A program made the position numbers and the translations under genes. A stretch of DNA of 64,000 nucleotides from Thiomicrorhabdus sediminis (GTDB lineage Bacteria > Pseudomonadota > Gammaproteobacteria > Thiomicrospirales > Thiomicrospiraceae): the NCBI RefSeq assembly GCF_005885815.1, contig NZ_CP040602.1, positions 1,751,630 through 1,815,629 on the forward strand, written 5' to 3'. Below the pieces are notes generated by a model. The model did no database searches, was not told the DNA's origin, and saw only the letters and a program-made list of their open reading frames with translations. Positions 1-9,225 of this stretch are shown here, piece after piece. Every line of letters begins with the position of its first letter. The first letter of the stretch is position 1.

Positions 1-52
1 CTCCCTCATCCTGAAGATAATTCACCAGGATTTGGGCACCAGTCATTTCCAC
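1..52 (-). CDS. ilvB: Acetolactate synthase large subunit, N-terminal end (partial, runs off the left edge)
   Basis: Only the first 17 codons are inside the window. Read on the minus strand from a GTG at 52-50 they give VEMTGAQILVNYLQDEG, which resembles the conserved start of the thiamine-diphosphate-dependent acetolactate synthase catalytic subunit (first step of branched-chain amino acid synthesis). An AGAGGA ribosome-binding site lies 8 bases before the GTG; the in-frame ATG at 46-44 is too far from it. An ATG at 58-56 just upstream is out of frame and reaches a stop after four codons. The assignment rests on a very short stretch. The upstream leader (60-210) is described separately. Confidence 0.62.
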   Translation of the reverse strand, partial: MEMTGAQILVNYLQDEG

Positions 53-168
53 AACATTGGTCCTCTTAGTATGAGGTTGCAAAACAGTCGCTAAACCTTG
101 CTGACAAAGGTGATGTCGCGCTTCGGTATCCCGCCTGTTAAGCAACCATGAAAATAAGATAAAAACTA

Positions 169-190
169 CTTACCCGGGATTACGGGTAAG
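169..190 (-). promoter_or_regulatory. Perfect 8-bp hairpin in the leader of the acetolactate synthase gene (possible attenuator or 5'-end stabiliser)
   Basis: CTTACCCG (169-176) and CGGGTAAG (183-190) are perfect reverse complements with a six-base loop. On the minus strand the hairpin is followed by TAGTTTTTATCTTATTTTC, a T-rich run like that of an intrinsic terminator. A TATAAT box lies only about 10 bases upstream (201-206), so if that promoter is used the hairpin is almost at the 5' end of the RNA. No leader peptide rich in Ile/Val/Leu codons is visible. Function is inferred. Confidence 0.45.
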
Positions 191-200
191 GAAAGGCAAA

Positions 201-229
201 ATTATAGCGGATTTATCCCCTATTTAGAA
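201..229 (-). promoter_or_regulatory. Candidate sigma70 promoter for the acetolactate synthase gene
   Basis: On the minus strand there is a consensus TATAAT (206-201). Seventeen bases upstream is a poor -35 (TTCTAA, 229-224). The rest of the 300-base gap between orn and the acetolactate synthase start shows no open reading frame. The -10 is strong and the -35 weak, so this is a prediction only. Confidence 0.4.
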
Positions 230-350
230 CCAAAACAGGGGTTAATTTGCGAAAAAACCAGTAGATTAGTGAGACCTTGATAAAGGCGAATTGTTTCACC
301 TTAAAAATGGCAGATAATTTCAACCAGTCATCTCATATTGAAATTTTATA

Positions 351-917
351 TCAAGATTCTGCAACACCTTGATAATCAGATACAAACAAATGGCGGCGAT
401 AGTGCTTTAATTCATCAATAGACTCCATAATATCGGCCAACGCCAGATGTGCGCCGCTCTTTTTATGCGATTGATACACTTCAGGCGCCCAACGACGCGA
501 CAGCTCTTTCAAGGTACTGACATCGAGGTTGCGATAATGGAAAAACGCTTCCAAAAGCGGCATCTGCTCGACCATAAAACGGCGGTCCTGACAGATGCTG
601 TTACCACACATAGGCGATTTACCGGCCGGCACATAGGCTTGCAAAAACTCGATTGTCTGCTGTTCGGCTTGCGCCATGCTCACCGTGCTGTCTTTGACTC
701 GCTGGGTCAATCCGGAATTGCCATGATGAGTGGTGCACCAGTCATCCATCAAATCCAAATCGGCCTGTTCGGTCTGCACCGCAATCACCGGGCCTTCGGC
801 CAACACATTCAATTCACTGTCGGTAACCACTGTGGCAATTTCGATGATCTTGTGCGTTTTCGGCTCAAGACCGGTCATTTCCAAATCAATCCAGATCAAG
901 TTATTTGCTGATTTCAT
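351..917 (-). CDS. orn: Oligoribonuclease (3'-5' exoribonuclease of short RNA and pGpG)
   Basis: 188 residues, the usual length. Orn degrades two- to five-nucleotide RNAs, including pGpG from c-di-GMP breakdown, in the cytoplasm. The DEDDh exonuclease residues are visible: D11 and E13 in WIDLEMTG, D111, and H157/D162 in SGAHLALAD. The translation is close to full-length gammaproteobacterial Orn. It is divergent from the M48 protease gene at 1074. The nearby rsgA is a usual neighbour of orn in this class. The link to the GGDEF/EAL protein at 37.9 kb is only general, because Orn completes c-di-GMP turnover. Confidence 0.95.
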   Translation of the reverse strand: MKSANNLIWIDLEMTGLEPKTHKIIEIATVVTDSELNVLAEGPVIAVQTEQADLDLMDDWCTTHHGNSGLTQRVKDSTVSMAQAEQQTIEFLQAYVPAGKSPMCGNSICQDRRFMVEQMPLLEAFFHYRNLDVSTLKELSRRWAPEVYQSHKKSGAHLALADIMESIDELKHYRRHLFVSDYQGVAES

Positions 918-1073
918 CTACTACATCTCTTATGAATTTTTGACATCATTGACGGCGTTTTTCGGCTTTTAAACTATCGAATAACGTCCGCTTAACATAC
1001 AATATTGAATTATTAATGAGACGATAACATAAAAATCGCTCAAAAAAAGAGACAATAAACACAAGATGGGCCT

Positions 1074-2330
1074 ATGAACTGGATTAGCTTAGTTTTTCTG
1101 ACAACCTTAGTCGCCAACCTGATTATCGAAGTTTGGCTAAATATCAAAAACCAATTCCATATCGGTGCCAACCGCGCCGAAGTTCCCGAAGAATTTGCCG
1201 AAGTGGTCAGCCTTGAGGCGCATCAAAAAGCCGCCGATTACAGTCGCGCCAAATTACAATTGGGTCGTTTGAGTCTATTTTATGATGCCGCGATTCTTTG
1301 GTTTATGACATTGGGGGGCGGTTTCCAGAGCATTTATAACCTGTGGTCACAAAGCTCATTGGAAACGCAATGGATCGAGGTGCTGTTTATCTTATCGACC
1401 CTGTGGGTATTGTCGATTCTGCATCTGCCGTTTGCTATTATGAGTACCTTTAAGATTGAGGCCGAATTCGGTTTCAATAAAACCACGGTCAAGACGTTCA
1501 TCAGCGACCTGATCAAACAATGGTTATTGATTCTGGCTTTAGGCCTGCCGCTGATCTGGGTGGTGGTGTCGATCATGAGTGCTTATATTGATCAGGCCTG
1601 GTGGCTTTATACCTGGATTGTCTGGATGGCGTTCCAACTGATTATTATGTGGGCCTACCCGAAATGGATTGCGCCGCTATTCAATAAATTCACGCCTTTA
1701 GAAGACGAGACGATGAAAGCGCGCATCAACCAACTGTTGGAGCGCACCGGCTTTGAATCGAACGGCATTTTTGTAATGGACGGCTCTTCACGCTCCGGTC
1801 ACGGTAACGCCTATTTCACCGGTTTTGGTAAAAACAAGCGCATCGTGTTTTTTGACACCTTGCTGGAAACCCTATCACCGGAAGAAGTCGAAGCCGTGCT
1901 GGCGCACGAACTGGGGCATTTTAAACACGGCCATATTAAAAAACGCTTGCTTGAAGCCAGTGTATTGAGCCTGATCGGTTTAGCCTTATTAGGTTGGCTG
2001 ATTCAGTTACCGGAATTTTACAGTGGCTTGGGCATGAGCGATCAATCACCGGCGATAGCGCTGCTGCTGTTTATGACGGCGGTGCCGGTCATGTTTTTCT
2101 TTATGGGGCCGATTTCGGCACTGAAAAGCCGCAAACACGAATTCGAGGCCGATGCCTTTGCCGCTCAACATGTCGGTGCCGAACACCTGATTTCAGCGCT
2201 ATTGAAAATGTATCGCGACAACGCCAGCACGCTAACACCCGATCCGCAATATTCCGCGTATCACGATAGCCATCCACCGGCAAAGATTCGTATTGAGCAC
2301 TTAAAAGCCCTACAGAAAAGGGCAGACTAG
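1074..2330 (+). CDS. M48 family metallopeptidase, Ste24 / CAAX-protease type, integral membrane
   Basis: 418 residues with hydrophobic segments near 5-20, 60-80, 100-120, 150-170, 175-195 and two after the active site. The zinc site HELGH is at 278-282, and the distal glutamate is probably in the KHEFEADAFA stretch. This layout, with an N-terminal membrane domain followed by M48 HExxH and EADxFA motifs, fits the Ste24 endopeptidase family. In bacteria that family is thought to act on membrane proteins; the substrate here is unknown. It is followed by phhB and rsgA on the same strand. A 10-bp hairpin overlaps the stop codon. Confidence 0.88.
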   Translation: MNWISLVFLTTLVANLIIEVWLNIKNQFHIGANRAEVPEEFAEVVSLEAHQKAADYSRAKLQLGRLSLFYDAAILWFMTLGGGFQSIYNLWSQSSLETQWIEVLFILSTLWVLSILHLPFAIMSTFKIEAEFGFNKTTVKTFISDLIKQWLLILALGLPLIWVVVSIMSAYIDQAWWLYTWIVWMAFQLIIMWAYPKWIAPLFNKFTPLEDETMKARINQLLERTGFESNGIFVMDGSSRSGHGNAYFTGFGKNKRIVFFDTLLETLSPEEVEAVLAHELGHFKHGHIKKRLLEASVLSLIGLALLGWLIQLPEFYSGLGMSDQSPAIALLLFMTAVPVMFFFMGPISALKSRKHEFEADAFAAQHVGAEHLISALLKMYRDNASTLTPDPQYSAYHDSHPPAKIRIEHLKALQKRAD

Positions 2331-2355
2331 GCTTGAAAAACAGGCTTTCAAGCCT
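2329..2355 (+). other. Intercistronic hairpin at the end of the M48 protease gene
   Basis: AGGCTTGAAA (2329-2338) and TTTCAAGCCT (2346-2355) form a perfect 10-bp stem with a 7-base loop, starting inside the TAG stop codon. No T-run follows, so it is more likely an mRNA-stabilising or processing element than a strong intrinsic terminator. Confidence 0.5.
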
Positions 2356-2441
2356 TAGAAATGACAATCAGATTGATTGATCAGATTATTGACAAGAACT
2401 ATTAACTCGAATCATTAAGATTCGCCGTTTTGGAGAGACTA

Positions 2442-2798
2442 ATGAGCACAGCTTCACCGATGTTAGAAGAATTACTTTCACAGAAATGCGAGGATATCGC
2501 CAAAGGCAGCAAGCCGATTATCATCCCAACTATCGAAAGTAATCTCAGCGTGCTATCGGGCTGGGACACACCGCTAAACTATGCCCATATCCACAAGACT
2601 TTTCAGTTCAAGAACTATCATCAAACGGTAGCCTTTGTGAATGCGGTAACCTGGTTGGCACATAAAGAGGACCACCATCCGAAAATCTGCTTTGACTACA
2701 ACAGCTGCGAAATTTCTTTGAGCACTCACAATGTCGGCGGTCTGACCATGAACGATATGATTATGGCCGCTAAAATCAACGCCCTGCTAGAAGACTGA
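2442..2798 (+). CDS. phhB: Pterin-4a-carbinolamine dehydratase
   Basis: 118 residues from the ATG at 2442, preceded by GGAGAG at a good distance; the frame is open 12 bases further upstream from a TTG that lacks a ribosome-binding site. The protein dehydrates 4a-hydroxy-tetrahydropterin. The family signature is seen as EDHHP (H78, H79, P80) and THNVGGLTMND near 95-105. No phenylalanine hydroxylase gene is nearby. Such orphan PhhB proteins are common in this class and may serve pterin or molybdopterin metabolism. rsgA starts 10 bases after the stop, so the two are probably cotranscribed. Confidence 0.9.
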   Translation: MSTASPMLEELLSQKCEDIAKGSKPIIIPTIESNLSVLSGWDTPLNYAHIHKTFQFKNYHQTVAFVNAVTWLAHKEDHHPKICFDYNSCEISLSTHNVGGLTMNDMIMAAKINALLED

Positions 2799-2808
2799 TT
2801 GCCGGTTT

Positions 2809-3852
2809 ATGGCTAAACGCAAACTCACCCAACAGCAAAAACGCCGTGTCAGTGGACGCCGACAAGGTGGCAATAATGGCAAACAGACAACCGAAAGTGC
2901 CAACTCCCTATTGGGTGAAGAGCAACCGGGGTTGGTTATTACCAGCTTTGGTAAACGCGTATTGGTCGAAGATATCAATGGCGCAACCCATAGCTGTGCC
3001 ATTCGTCAGCATCTAGGCAAACTGGTGGCCGGTGACAAGGTCATCTGGCAGAGCGATGTTGAAGCCAATACCGGTGTAGTGGTCAGTGTGATGCCGCGTA
3101 GCCATGAACTCAGCCGCCCGGGCTTTCGTGGCCAAACCCGCATGGTGGCGGCCAATATTGATTTTATTGGTATTGTCACTCCTGTGGTTCCGGGTATCCA
3201 TCCGGATATGATCGACCGTTATCTGGTTGCCGCACAGCAACTCGATATTCCAGCGGTTATTATCATCAATAAGGTTGATCTGGTCGATTCGGAAGAACAC
3301 TGGGATGCAATTGGTGATTTGCTCGCCCCTTATGTCGAACTGGGCATCGAACTGATTCCGGCCTCAACCGTTTCCAACCAAGGTTTGAATACGTTACTGG
3401 ATTTTATGGCCGATAAGAATTCGGTATTTGTTGGCCCGTCCGGCGCCGGTAAATCCTCATTGATCAATGCCTTGATTCCGGATATTGATATTCGCGTCGG
3501 TCAACTCTCAGAAGCCACGGGTTTGGGTAAACACACCACCACCAACAGCATTCTCTATCACCTGCCGGCTTTGGATGACAAGCAAGGCGATCATCTCAAT
3601 AGCGGCAATCTGATCGACTCACCCGGCGTGCGTCAATTTAGCCCTATGCCTTGCGAGTTGTCGGAGCTGGAAACTTATTATCCTGACTTCGCGCCGTTTT
3701 TAGGCGGTTGTAAATACAATAACTGCAGCCATACCATTGAGCCGAACTGTGCCATCAAACAGGCGGTAGAAGATGGCGAGATCGCTTACAGTCGTTATCA
3801 GAGTTTCCAGCGTTTACTGCAGGAATTCAAAGACAGCAATGAGCCACACTGA
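2809..3852 (+). CDS. rsgA: Ribosome small-subunit-dependent GTPase A (circularly permuted)
   Basis: 347 residues, normal for RsgA/YjeQ, a late 30S ribosome assembly GTPase. The permuted order is clear: G4 NKVD (154-157) comes before G1 GPSGAGKSS (209-217) and G3 DSPG (270-273). Then comes the zinc knuckle C301-C306-H308-C314. A basic, Gln-rich N terminus (KRKLTQQQKRR) precedes the OB fold. It lies 10 bases downstream of phhB. The 3' end faces a small minus-strand membrane protein gene six bases away. Confidence 0.95.
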   Translation: MAKRKLTQQQKRRVSGRRQGGNNGKQTTESANSLLGEEQPGLVITSFGKRVLVEDINGATHSCAIRQHLGKLVAGDKVIWQSDVEANTGVVVSVMPRSHELSRPGFRGQTRMVAANIDFIGIVTPVVPGIHPDMIDRYLVAAQQLDIPAVIIINKVDLVDSEEHWDAIGDLLAPYVELGIELIPASTVSNQGLNTLLDFMADKNSVFVGPSGAGKSSLINALIPDIDIRVGQLSEATGLGKHTTTNSILYHLPALDDKQGDHLNSGNLIDSPGVRQFSPMPCELSELETYYPDFAPFLGGCKYNNCSHTIEPNCAIKQAVEDGEIAYSRYQSFQRLLQEFKDSNEPH

Positions 3853-3858
3853 TTTGTT

Positions 3859-4035
3859 TTAATTGGAGACAAACCAGACGGAAATCAAATACAGCAGCCC
3901 CATTGAACCGAAAATTGTGGCAATCCAGAACAGAAACACCAGCCCAATATGTACCGACTTTCTGACCAGTTTTAACACAAACCAGCTGATCAGCGTCAAA
4001 ACCAAACTAATAACAAATAGTCGAATCAACATCAT
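3859..4035 (-). CDS. Small two-helix membrane protein of unknown function (58 residues)
   Basis: The minus strand between rsgA and the cytochrome gene carries an uninterrupted 58-codon frame from ATG (4035-4033) to TAA (3861-3859). An AGGA lies about 9 bases upstream of the ATG. The product has two hydrophobic helices, about residues 3-22 and 30-54, joined by a short basic linker (KLVRKS), so both ends are predicted on the same side of the membrane. I do not recognise the family. It is convergent with rsgA. The real-gene case rests on the ribosome-binding site, the clean two-helix pattern and the otherwise unexplained gap. Confidence 0.6.
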   Translation of the reverse strand: MMLIRLFVISLVLTLISWFVLKLVRKSVHIGLVFLFWIATIFGSMGLLYLISVWFVSN

Positions 4036-4249
4036 TTAGGGCATTCCTTTTTTACATAAATATTTTTTTCTGACGAATCTGGCAAAACATCGATAATTCT
4101 CCGCACAAAGCCGACTTTTTTATTTTCGAATTGGCGCAGGTATAAAGTCTGTATAACAAGATAACGAGTTTCGCTAAAACTGTGAAGCTAGGATATGATT
4201 TTACTCCACTATTAGCGACTATTTTAAGGTTTGCTCAAGGTTTATCAAC

Positions 4250-4278
4250 TTGACTCAGCGCCTCTTTTCGCTTGTAAT
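4250..4278 (+). promoter_or_regulatory. Candidate promoter of the first cytochrome c gene
   Basis: TTGACT (4250-4255) and TGTAAT (4273-4278) are separated by 17 bases, about 55 bases before the ATG at 4334. The -35 is close to consensus. The coding frame is open upstream of the ATG through this region, but that extension has no signal-peptide character. Confidence 0.5.
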
Positions 4279-4333
4279 AGCGCCTAGGGATAAAACCCGA
4301 AACTTTTTTAAAAGTGCTTTAGGAGAGTACACT

Positions 4334-4639
4334 ATGAAAAATACAGTAATTGCTCTAGCTGCGGCTGGGATGGTTTCTTTTGGTGCAGCTGCTCAAGCTG
4401 GTGACGCTACTGCTGGTCAAGCGGCTTACGCTACTTGTATCGGTTGTCACGGTGGTGCAGCTGAAGGTGGTGTTGGACCAAAACTAGCTGGTCAAGCTGC
4501 TGCTGATATCGTTGCTAAGCTTCAGAAATACAAAGCTGGTGAGCAAGTTGGTCCTATGACTTCAATGATGGCTCCAATGGCTGCTGGTCTTTCTGACGCA
4601 GATATGGAAAACATCGCAGCTTACGTTGCTGGCCTATAA
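4334..4639 (+). CDS. Small periplasmic class I cytochrome c
   Basis: 101 residues starting at the ATG preceded by AGGAGAG; the upstream in-frame extension is discarded because the signal peptide (about residues 1-23, ending AQA) must be N-terminal. It has one haem site, CIGCH, and several methionines (MTSMMAPMAAG) that could give the distal ligand. It probably carries electrons from periplasmic donors, such as the Sox system, to a terminal oxidase. Codons are strongly biased to GCT/GGT forms as in soxXYZA, which suggests high expression. A second cytochrome gene and separate terminator follow. The exact subfamily (c5/c553-like) is uncertain. Confidence 0.85.
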   Translation: MKNTVIALAAAGMVSFGAAAQAGDATAGQAAYATCIGCHGGAAEGGVGPKLAGQAAADIVAKLQKYKAGEQVGPMTSMMAPMAAGLSDADMENIAAYVAGL

Positions 4640-4664
4640 TTTTATAGACCTTTAACGTCGCGAT

Positions 4665-4702
4665 AAAAACCGCCTTTGACTAATGTCTCTGGCGGTTTTT
4701 TT
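4665..4702 (+). terminator. Rho-independent terminator after the first cytochrome c gene
   Basis: AAAAACCGCC (4665-4674) pairs with GGCGGTTTTT (4691-4700) and a T run follows. It ends the transcript of the cytochrome gene at 4334. Confidence 0.88.
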
Positions 4703-4838
4703 ATGTCTGGATTTGGCGCTGTTTAAAGCATTAAAAGCATGGAACAGTATGCAATAGACTTGATTTAATTAACCGATAGCTTAAAATTGTTTGCAATCAA
4801 GACCTATAAATTCATTCTACTCAGAGAGAGAACTCGTT

Positions 4839-5144
4839 ATGAAAAAATTAATCCTAGCAGCCCTAACCAGCGGGCTTATGGTTTCAGCTAACGCACAGGC
4901 TGAAATGCCGGCAACACCGGCGAAAGCGGCGATGTGTATCGGTTGTCACGGCGAAGCCGGTAACAGCGTTGTACCTAACTTCCCTAAACTGGCGGGTCAG
5001 CACGCTGCCTACACAGAAAAGCAGTTAAAGGATTTCCGTGAAGGTTACCGTAAGGATCCGGTAATGTCCGGTTTCGCCAAGGGTCTAACCGATGAAGAGA
5101 TCAAAGAGCTGGCGGCTTACTACGCAGCTCAGACTCAGAAGTAA
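4839..5144 (+). CDS. Small periplasmic cytochrome c, c4/c553-like single-haem
   Basis: 101 residues from the ATG at 4839, with a GAGAGAG tract about 8 bases upstream. It has a signal peptide of about 21 residues ending ANAQA, then one haem motif (CIGCH). The spacing NFPKLAGQHAAYTEKQL is typical of the c4/c553 half-domain. A likely distal methionine lies in DPVMSGFAKGL. It has its own terminators on both sides, so it is transcribed separately from the cytochrome at 4334. Its role is probably electron transfer between periplasmic dehydrogenases and the oxidase; the partner is not shown by the sequence. Confidence 0.85.
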   Translation: MKKLILAALTSGLMVSANAQAEMPATPAKAAMCIGCHGEAGNSVVPNFPKLAGQHAAYTEKQLKDFREGYRKDPVMSGFAKGLTDEEIKELAAYYAAQTQK

Positions 5145-5192
5145 TTACTGAGCAAAGACTTAATGCCGATGTGTTTATCGATATCGGCCAAT

Positions 5193-5219
5193 AAAAAAGG
5201 CGCTTTAAGCGCCTTTTTT
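5193..5219. terminator. Bidirectional terminator between cytochrome c and the FAD/Fe-S oxidoreductase
   Basis: AAAAAA, then the palindrome GGCGCTTTAAGCGCC (5199-5213), then TTTTTT. The symmetric A and T runs let it serve both convergent genes (4839 plus, 5245 minus). Confidence 0.88.
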
Positions 5220-5244
5220 ATTGTCTGGAACTCATCCGCAATGA

Positions 5245-8200
5245 TTACAGCAGAACCTTTTCCACACCGTCTTTTTCCAGTAACTTGATAAAGTCGCCTT
5301 TCCAGTTATCACCCAAACGGGTTTTCGCCAGTTCGACAACGATATAGTCGGTTTTCAGACCGGTATCGCCTTCATAACGGTTTAGACCTTGCTGACAAGC
5401 AGGACATGAGGTCAATAGCTTAACCTCGTTCTGCTTCACCTTGGTCTCACCGGTCAACTCGACAATACCTTTGGTCAACTCTTCGGTTTTTCTAAAGCGC
5501 AACTGCTCGGCGATATCTGGACGAGAGGTCGCCATGGTACCGGCCTCACTACAACAACGGTCAGAGAACAAGACTTCTTCGGTTTTCAGCAGGTTCTTAG
5601 CCACCTCGGTACCATCACGCTTTTTCATCGGATCGTGACACGGCGCATGATAAAGATATTTGACACCGGTCGCAGACTCAACCGAAATACCTTTTTCTTC
5701 CAGATATTCATGGATATCCAATAGACGGCAACCCGGGAAAATCAACTCGAATTCATATTTCAGCAGCTGATCCATACAGGTACCACAAGACACCACCACG
5801 GTTTTGATATCCAGATAATTCAAAGTATTGGCAACACGGTGGAACAAAGCACGGTTCTCCGCCGTGATCTGCGCACCCTTATCTGCTTGACCGGCCGCTG
5901 TCTGTGGATAACCACAGCATAAGTAGCCCGGTGGCAATACCGTCTGCGCTCCAGCTTCAGACAACATGGCGATGGTTGCCAAACCTATATCGCTGAAGAG
6001 TCGCTCAGAACCACAACCAGGAAAATAGAAGACCGCATCAGAGTCATCGGTAACCTTATTAGGGTCACCGATAATCGGCACATAGTTCGACTCTTCCAAA
6101 CCAAGCAATGCACGCATCGTCGCCTGGTTGGGCCCGGTATTCAATGGCTTGCGCACAAAGTTAATCACCTGCTGCTGGACCACCGGTGGCTTGGTTGATT
6201 GACTTGGAATATCCTTGGCGCGTCCCAATAGACCCAGGGCTTTAAACACCTTATGACCTAGGGTAATCATTGGCGCACTCCAGCCGATCATGGTCTTACG
6301 CAGTAATTTGATGGTCAACGGATTCTTCGCATTCAAGAAATACAATGCCGCTTTCACCATAAACGATGAACGTTTCTGCCCCATATTGGTCAGGATATTG
6401 CGCATACGGATCGACACATCACCAAAGTCGATATCGACCGGACATGGCGTTTCACACTTGTGACAAGTAGTACAATGATCGGCGACATCGTTCATCGCTT
6501 CGAAGTGCTGTAAAGACACACCACGACGGGTCTGCTCTTCATACAAAAATGCCTCGATGACCTGACCGGTCGCGAGGATCTTATTACGCGGAGAATACAG
6601 CAGATTCGCGCGTGGAATATGCGTTTGGCAAACCGGCTTACACTTACCGCAACGCAGACAATCTTTGATGTCTTTGTTGAGTTCGTCAAGCTCGTTAGCT
6701 TCAAGAATAATCGCCTCTTGCTCCACCAGGCTTAACGACGGTGTATAGGCATCATGCAGACCGGAACCCGGCATCAGTTTACCGCGGTTAAAGACGCCAT
6801 TCGGATCGACCTGGTTTTTGTATTTGACAAAAGCTTCGATCTTCTGTTTTTCCAGATATTCGATTTTTGTCAAACCGATACCGTGCTCACCGGAAATAAC
6901 CCCTCCCAACCTGTGCGCAATGGCCATAATGCGATCGACCACCTTCTCGGCCATCTGCACCATTTCGTAGTTACCCGAATGCACCGGGATATTGGTATGG
7001 ATATTACCGTCACCGGCATGCATATGCAGGGCCACAAACAGACGGGCATTACGGGTTTTTGCGTGGACTTGGTCAAGATGCTTAAGCATCTTTTCAAAGT
7101 CATTACCCATAAAGTTATCAATTAGGAACTGCTTCACTTCATCACGGAAAGAGACCACGATTTCACGGCGTAAGAACAGGTCCAGCACCGTATCATCGGC
7201 CTGCATCAGGCTTTGATCATAATCTGGATACAGGGCAAGCTGACCTTGCGCCGACTCGTCCAGACATTCCAATAAAGACGCCCAACGTTGACGCACCTGC
7301 TGCAGGTGGTTTTGCGTTGCGCTGATTTTCTTATTGAGGAAATCCACCGGACCGGAGATATTTTCAAAATCCTCAAGCTGGTCAATATCGGCAATATCCT
7401 GTGAGAAGTAGTCTTCATACTTCTGCAAAATATCCAGTTTGTTTTTGATCGACAGCTCGATATTGATACTTTCGATTTCGCGGTTATAGTCGTTCAAACG
7501 CTCCAGCGGAATCACCACGTCTTCGTTGATCTTAAAGGCATTGGTATGCGAAGAGATCGCTGCGGTGCGTGAACGGTCCAACCAGAAGCGTTTACGCGCT
7601 TCTTCACTAACGGCAATAAAACCTTCCGCATCACGCTTATTTGCCAACTCGACAATCTCGGTACAGGTCTTGGCAACTTCAAAACCGTTTTCACCGCAGA
7701 TATCGGCCAATAACATCATTTTCGGCAGTTCACGGCGATCCGCCTTGGTGTTGTATTTCACCGCGCGGATATAACGCTCATCCAAATGCTCCAGACCGGC
7801 AAGCAGAATGCCTTCTTTTTTCTTCGCTTCGACATAATCGATGATCTCGACAATCGCCGGCACCGCCGCGCTCAAATCATTACCGAAGAACTCAAGACAT
7901 ACGGTACGGGTATGGCTAGGCATACGGTGAACGATAAAGCGTGATGAAGTAATCAGACCATCACAACCTTCTTTTTGCACACCCGGCAGACCACTCAGGA
8001 ACTTATCGGTAACATCCTTACCCAAACCGGCTTGACGGAAACTTGACCCCGGAATTTCCAGACGCTCGGTTTCACCGATCTGGGTGGTACCGTCTTTCTC
8101 GAAACGTTTGATATCGAAAATAACGGTCTGCTGATCCTGCAACTTACCTAAGTTATGGTTGATACGCTCGACTTCGAGCCATTTCGCATCCGGAGTCACC

Positions 8201-9108
8201 ATACGCCATGAAGCCAGGTTATCCAGCGTGGTTCCCCACAATACGGCTTTTTTACCACCGGCATTCATCGAAATGTTTCCACCGATGGTTGAAGCGTCTT
8301 GCGAGGTCGGGTCCACCGCAAAGGTATAACCGAAACGCTCGGCCTGTTCGGAAACGCGACGAGTCACCACGCCGGCACCGGTGCGGATGGTCGGCACCTT
8401 TCCGATCATCGGCAGCTCGACCTGCTCGACCAAGCTCATGAATTCAAGTTTTTCGGTATTGATCACCACCGTATTGGCATGCAATGGAATCGCACCACCG
8501 GTATAACCGGTACCGCCACCACGCGGGATAATCACCAAGTCCAATTCGATACAGGCTTCGACCATCTCAATGGTTTCCGCTTCGGTATCAGGTGTTAGCA
8601 CCACTAATGGCAGTTCAACACGCCAGTCGGTCGCATCGGTGGCATGAGAGACTCGTGCCAGTCCGCCGAAATCGATATTGTCTTCACGGGTGACTTTTTT
8701 CAGACGTTTATTGACCTTGCGGCGCAACTCAACCTGTTCCGGGAACCAGTCCGAAAAGTCCTTAACCGCTTTCACCGTTGAATCCAACAGCTCCTTGGCG
8801 GTTTCATTACCGTTGAGACGCTTTTGCACCTCTTTTAATCGGTGCTGCAATGCATCAATCAATGCTTGACGACGCTTTGGATTTTCAATCAGGTCATCTT
8901 GAATATAAGGGTTACGAGTCACCACCCAGATATCACCCAATACCTCAAACAGCATTCTCGCAGAACGCCCGGTATTTCGTGTTTCACGCAGGGATTCAAT
9001 GGTTTGCCAACACGACTCGCCCAATAGACGACACACAATTTCCCTATCTGAGAAAGAGGTATAGTTATATGGAATTTCGCGAATACGTTTGGTCGGTTTT
9101 GGACTCAT
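5245..9108 (-). CDS. Giant fused FAD-linked oxidase / ferredoxin / CCG-domain oxidoreductase (D-lactate dehydrogenase-like)
   Basis: 1287 residues from the ATG at 9108; a TTG four codons upstream is less likely. Domain order: an N-terminal region of about 150 residues (probably the family called DUF3683), then the FAD-binding part with [14 protein letters not shown] near 205. The FAD-oxidase C-terminal domain has [10 protein letters not shown] and [10 protein letters not shown]. Two 4Fe-4S motifs follow, [11 protein letters not shown] near 820 and [12 protein letters not shown] near 883, then two CCG modules (FPGCGSERL near 1035, [10 protein letters not shown] near 1160, plus LCCGYPQ and CCSEAG). 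It resembles a D-2-hydroxyacid dehydrogenase joined to a GlpC-type electron-transfer unit. The substrate is unknown, with D-lactate or glycolate possible. Confidence 0.8.
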   Translation of the reverse strand: MSPKPTKRIREIPYNYTSFSDREIVCRLLGESCWQTIESLRETRNTGRSARMLFEVLGDIWVVTRNPYIQDDLIENPKRRQALIDALQHRLKEVQKRLNGNETAKELLDSTVKAVKDFSDWFPEQVELRRKVNKRLKKVTREDNIDFGGLARVSHATDATDWRVELPLVVLTPDTEAETIEMVEACIELDLVIIPRGGGTGYTGGAIPLHANTVVINTEKLEFMSLVEQVELPMIGKVPTIRTGAGVVTRRVSEQAERFGYTFAVDPTSQDASTIGGNISMNAGGKKAVLWGTTLDNLASWRMVTPDAKWLEVERINHNLGKLQDQQTVIFDIKRFEKDGTTQIGETERLEIPGSSFRQAGLGKDVTDKFLSGLPGVQKEGCDGLITSSRFIVHRMPSHTRTVCLEFFGNDLSAAVPAIVEIIDYVEAKKKEGILLAGLEHLDERYIRAVKYNTKADRRELPKMMLLADICGENGFEVAKTCTEIVELANKRDAEGFIAVSEEARKRFWLDRSRTAAISSHTNAFKINEDVVIPLERLNDYNREIESINIELSIKNKLDILQKYEDYFSQDIADIDQLEDFENISGPVDFLNKKISATQNHLQQVRQRWASLLECLDESAQGQLALYPDYDQSLMQADDTVLDLFLRREIVVSFRDEVKQFLIDNFMGNDFEKMLKHLDQVHAKTRNARLFVALHMHAGDGNIHTNIPVHSGNYEMVQMAEKVVDRIMAIAHRLGGVISGEHGIGLTKIEYLEKQKIEAFVKYKNQVDPNGVFNRGKLMPGSGLHDAYTPSLSLVEQEAIILEANELDELNKDIKDCLRCGKCKPVCQTHIPRANLLYSPRNKILATGQVIEAFLYEEQTRRGVSLQHFEAMNDVADHCTTCHKCETPCPVDIDFGDVSIRMRNILTNMGQKRSSFMVKAALYFLNAKNPLTIKLLRKTMIGWSAPMITLGHKVFKALGLLGRAKDIPSQSTKPPVVQQQVINFVRKPLNTGPNQATMRALLGLEESNYVPIIGDPNKVTDDSDAVFYFPGCGSERLFSDIGLATIAMLSEAGAQTVLPPGYLCCGYPQTAAGQADKGAQITAENRALFHRVANTLNYLDIKTVVVSCGTCMDQLLKYEFELIFPGCRLLDIHEYLEEKGISVESATGVKYLYHAPCHDPMKKRDGTEVAKNLLKTEEVLFSDRCCSEAGTMATSRPDIAEQLRFRKTEELTKGIVELTGETKVKQNEVKLLTSCPACQQGLNRYEGDTGLKTDYIVVELAKTRLGDNWKGDFIKLLEKDGVEKVLL

Positions 9109-9225
9109 GGTATTTATCAAACTCTTTAAATAATCAAAATTAAAATTTACTGCTAAATAAATTCAAGCACCATGTGCAATCACACATGATGCTTTGAACA
9201 ATGCATCTACATTGTTAAATTCGTT

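Noticed and set aside
60-160. Leader peptide for branched-chain attenuation before the acetolactate synthase
   Set aside because: Short frames starting at ATG in the leader stop after three or four codons and are not rich in Ile, Val or Leu.
447-911. 154-codon open frame on the plus strand opposite orn
   Set aside because: It is fully antisense to a clear orn gene, has no ribosome-binding site, and its composition (many His, Arg, Gln) is typical of antisense frames.
6754-7125. 123-codon plus-strand frame inside the large oxidoreductase gene
   Set aside because: Antisense to conserved FAD-oxidase codons; no signal of its own.
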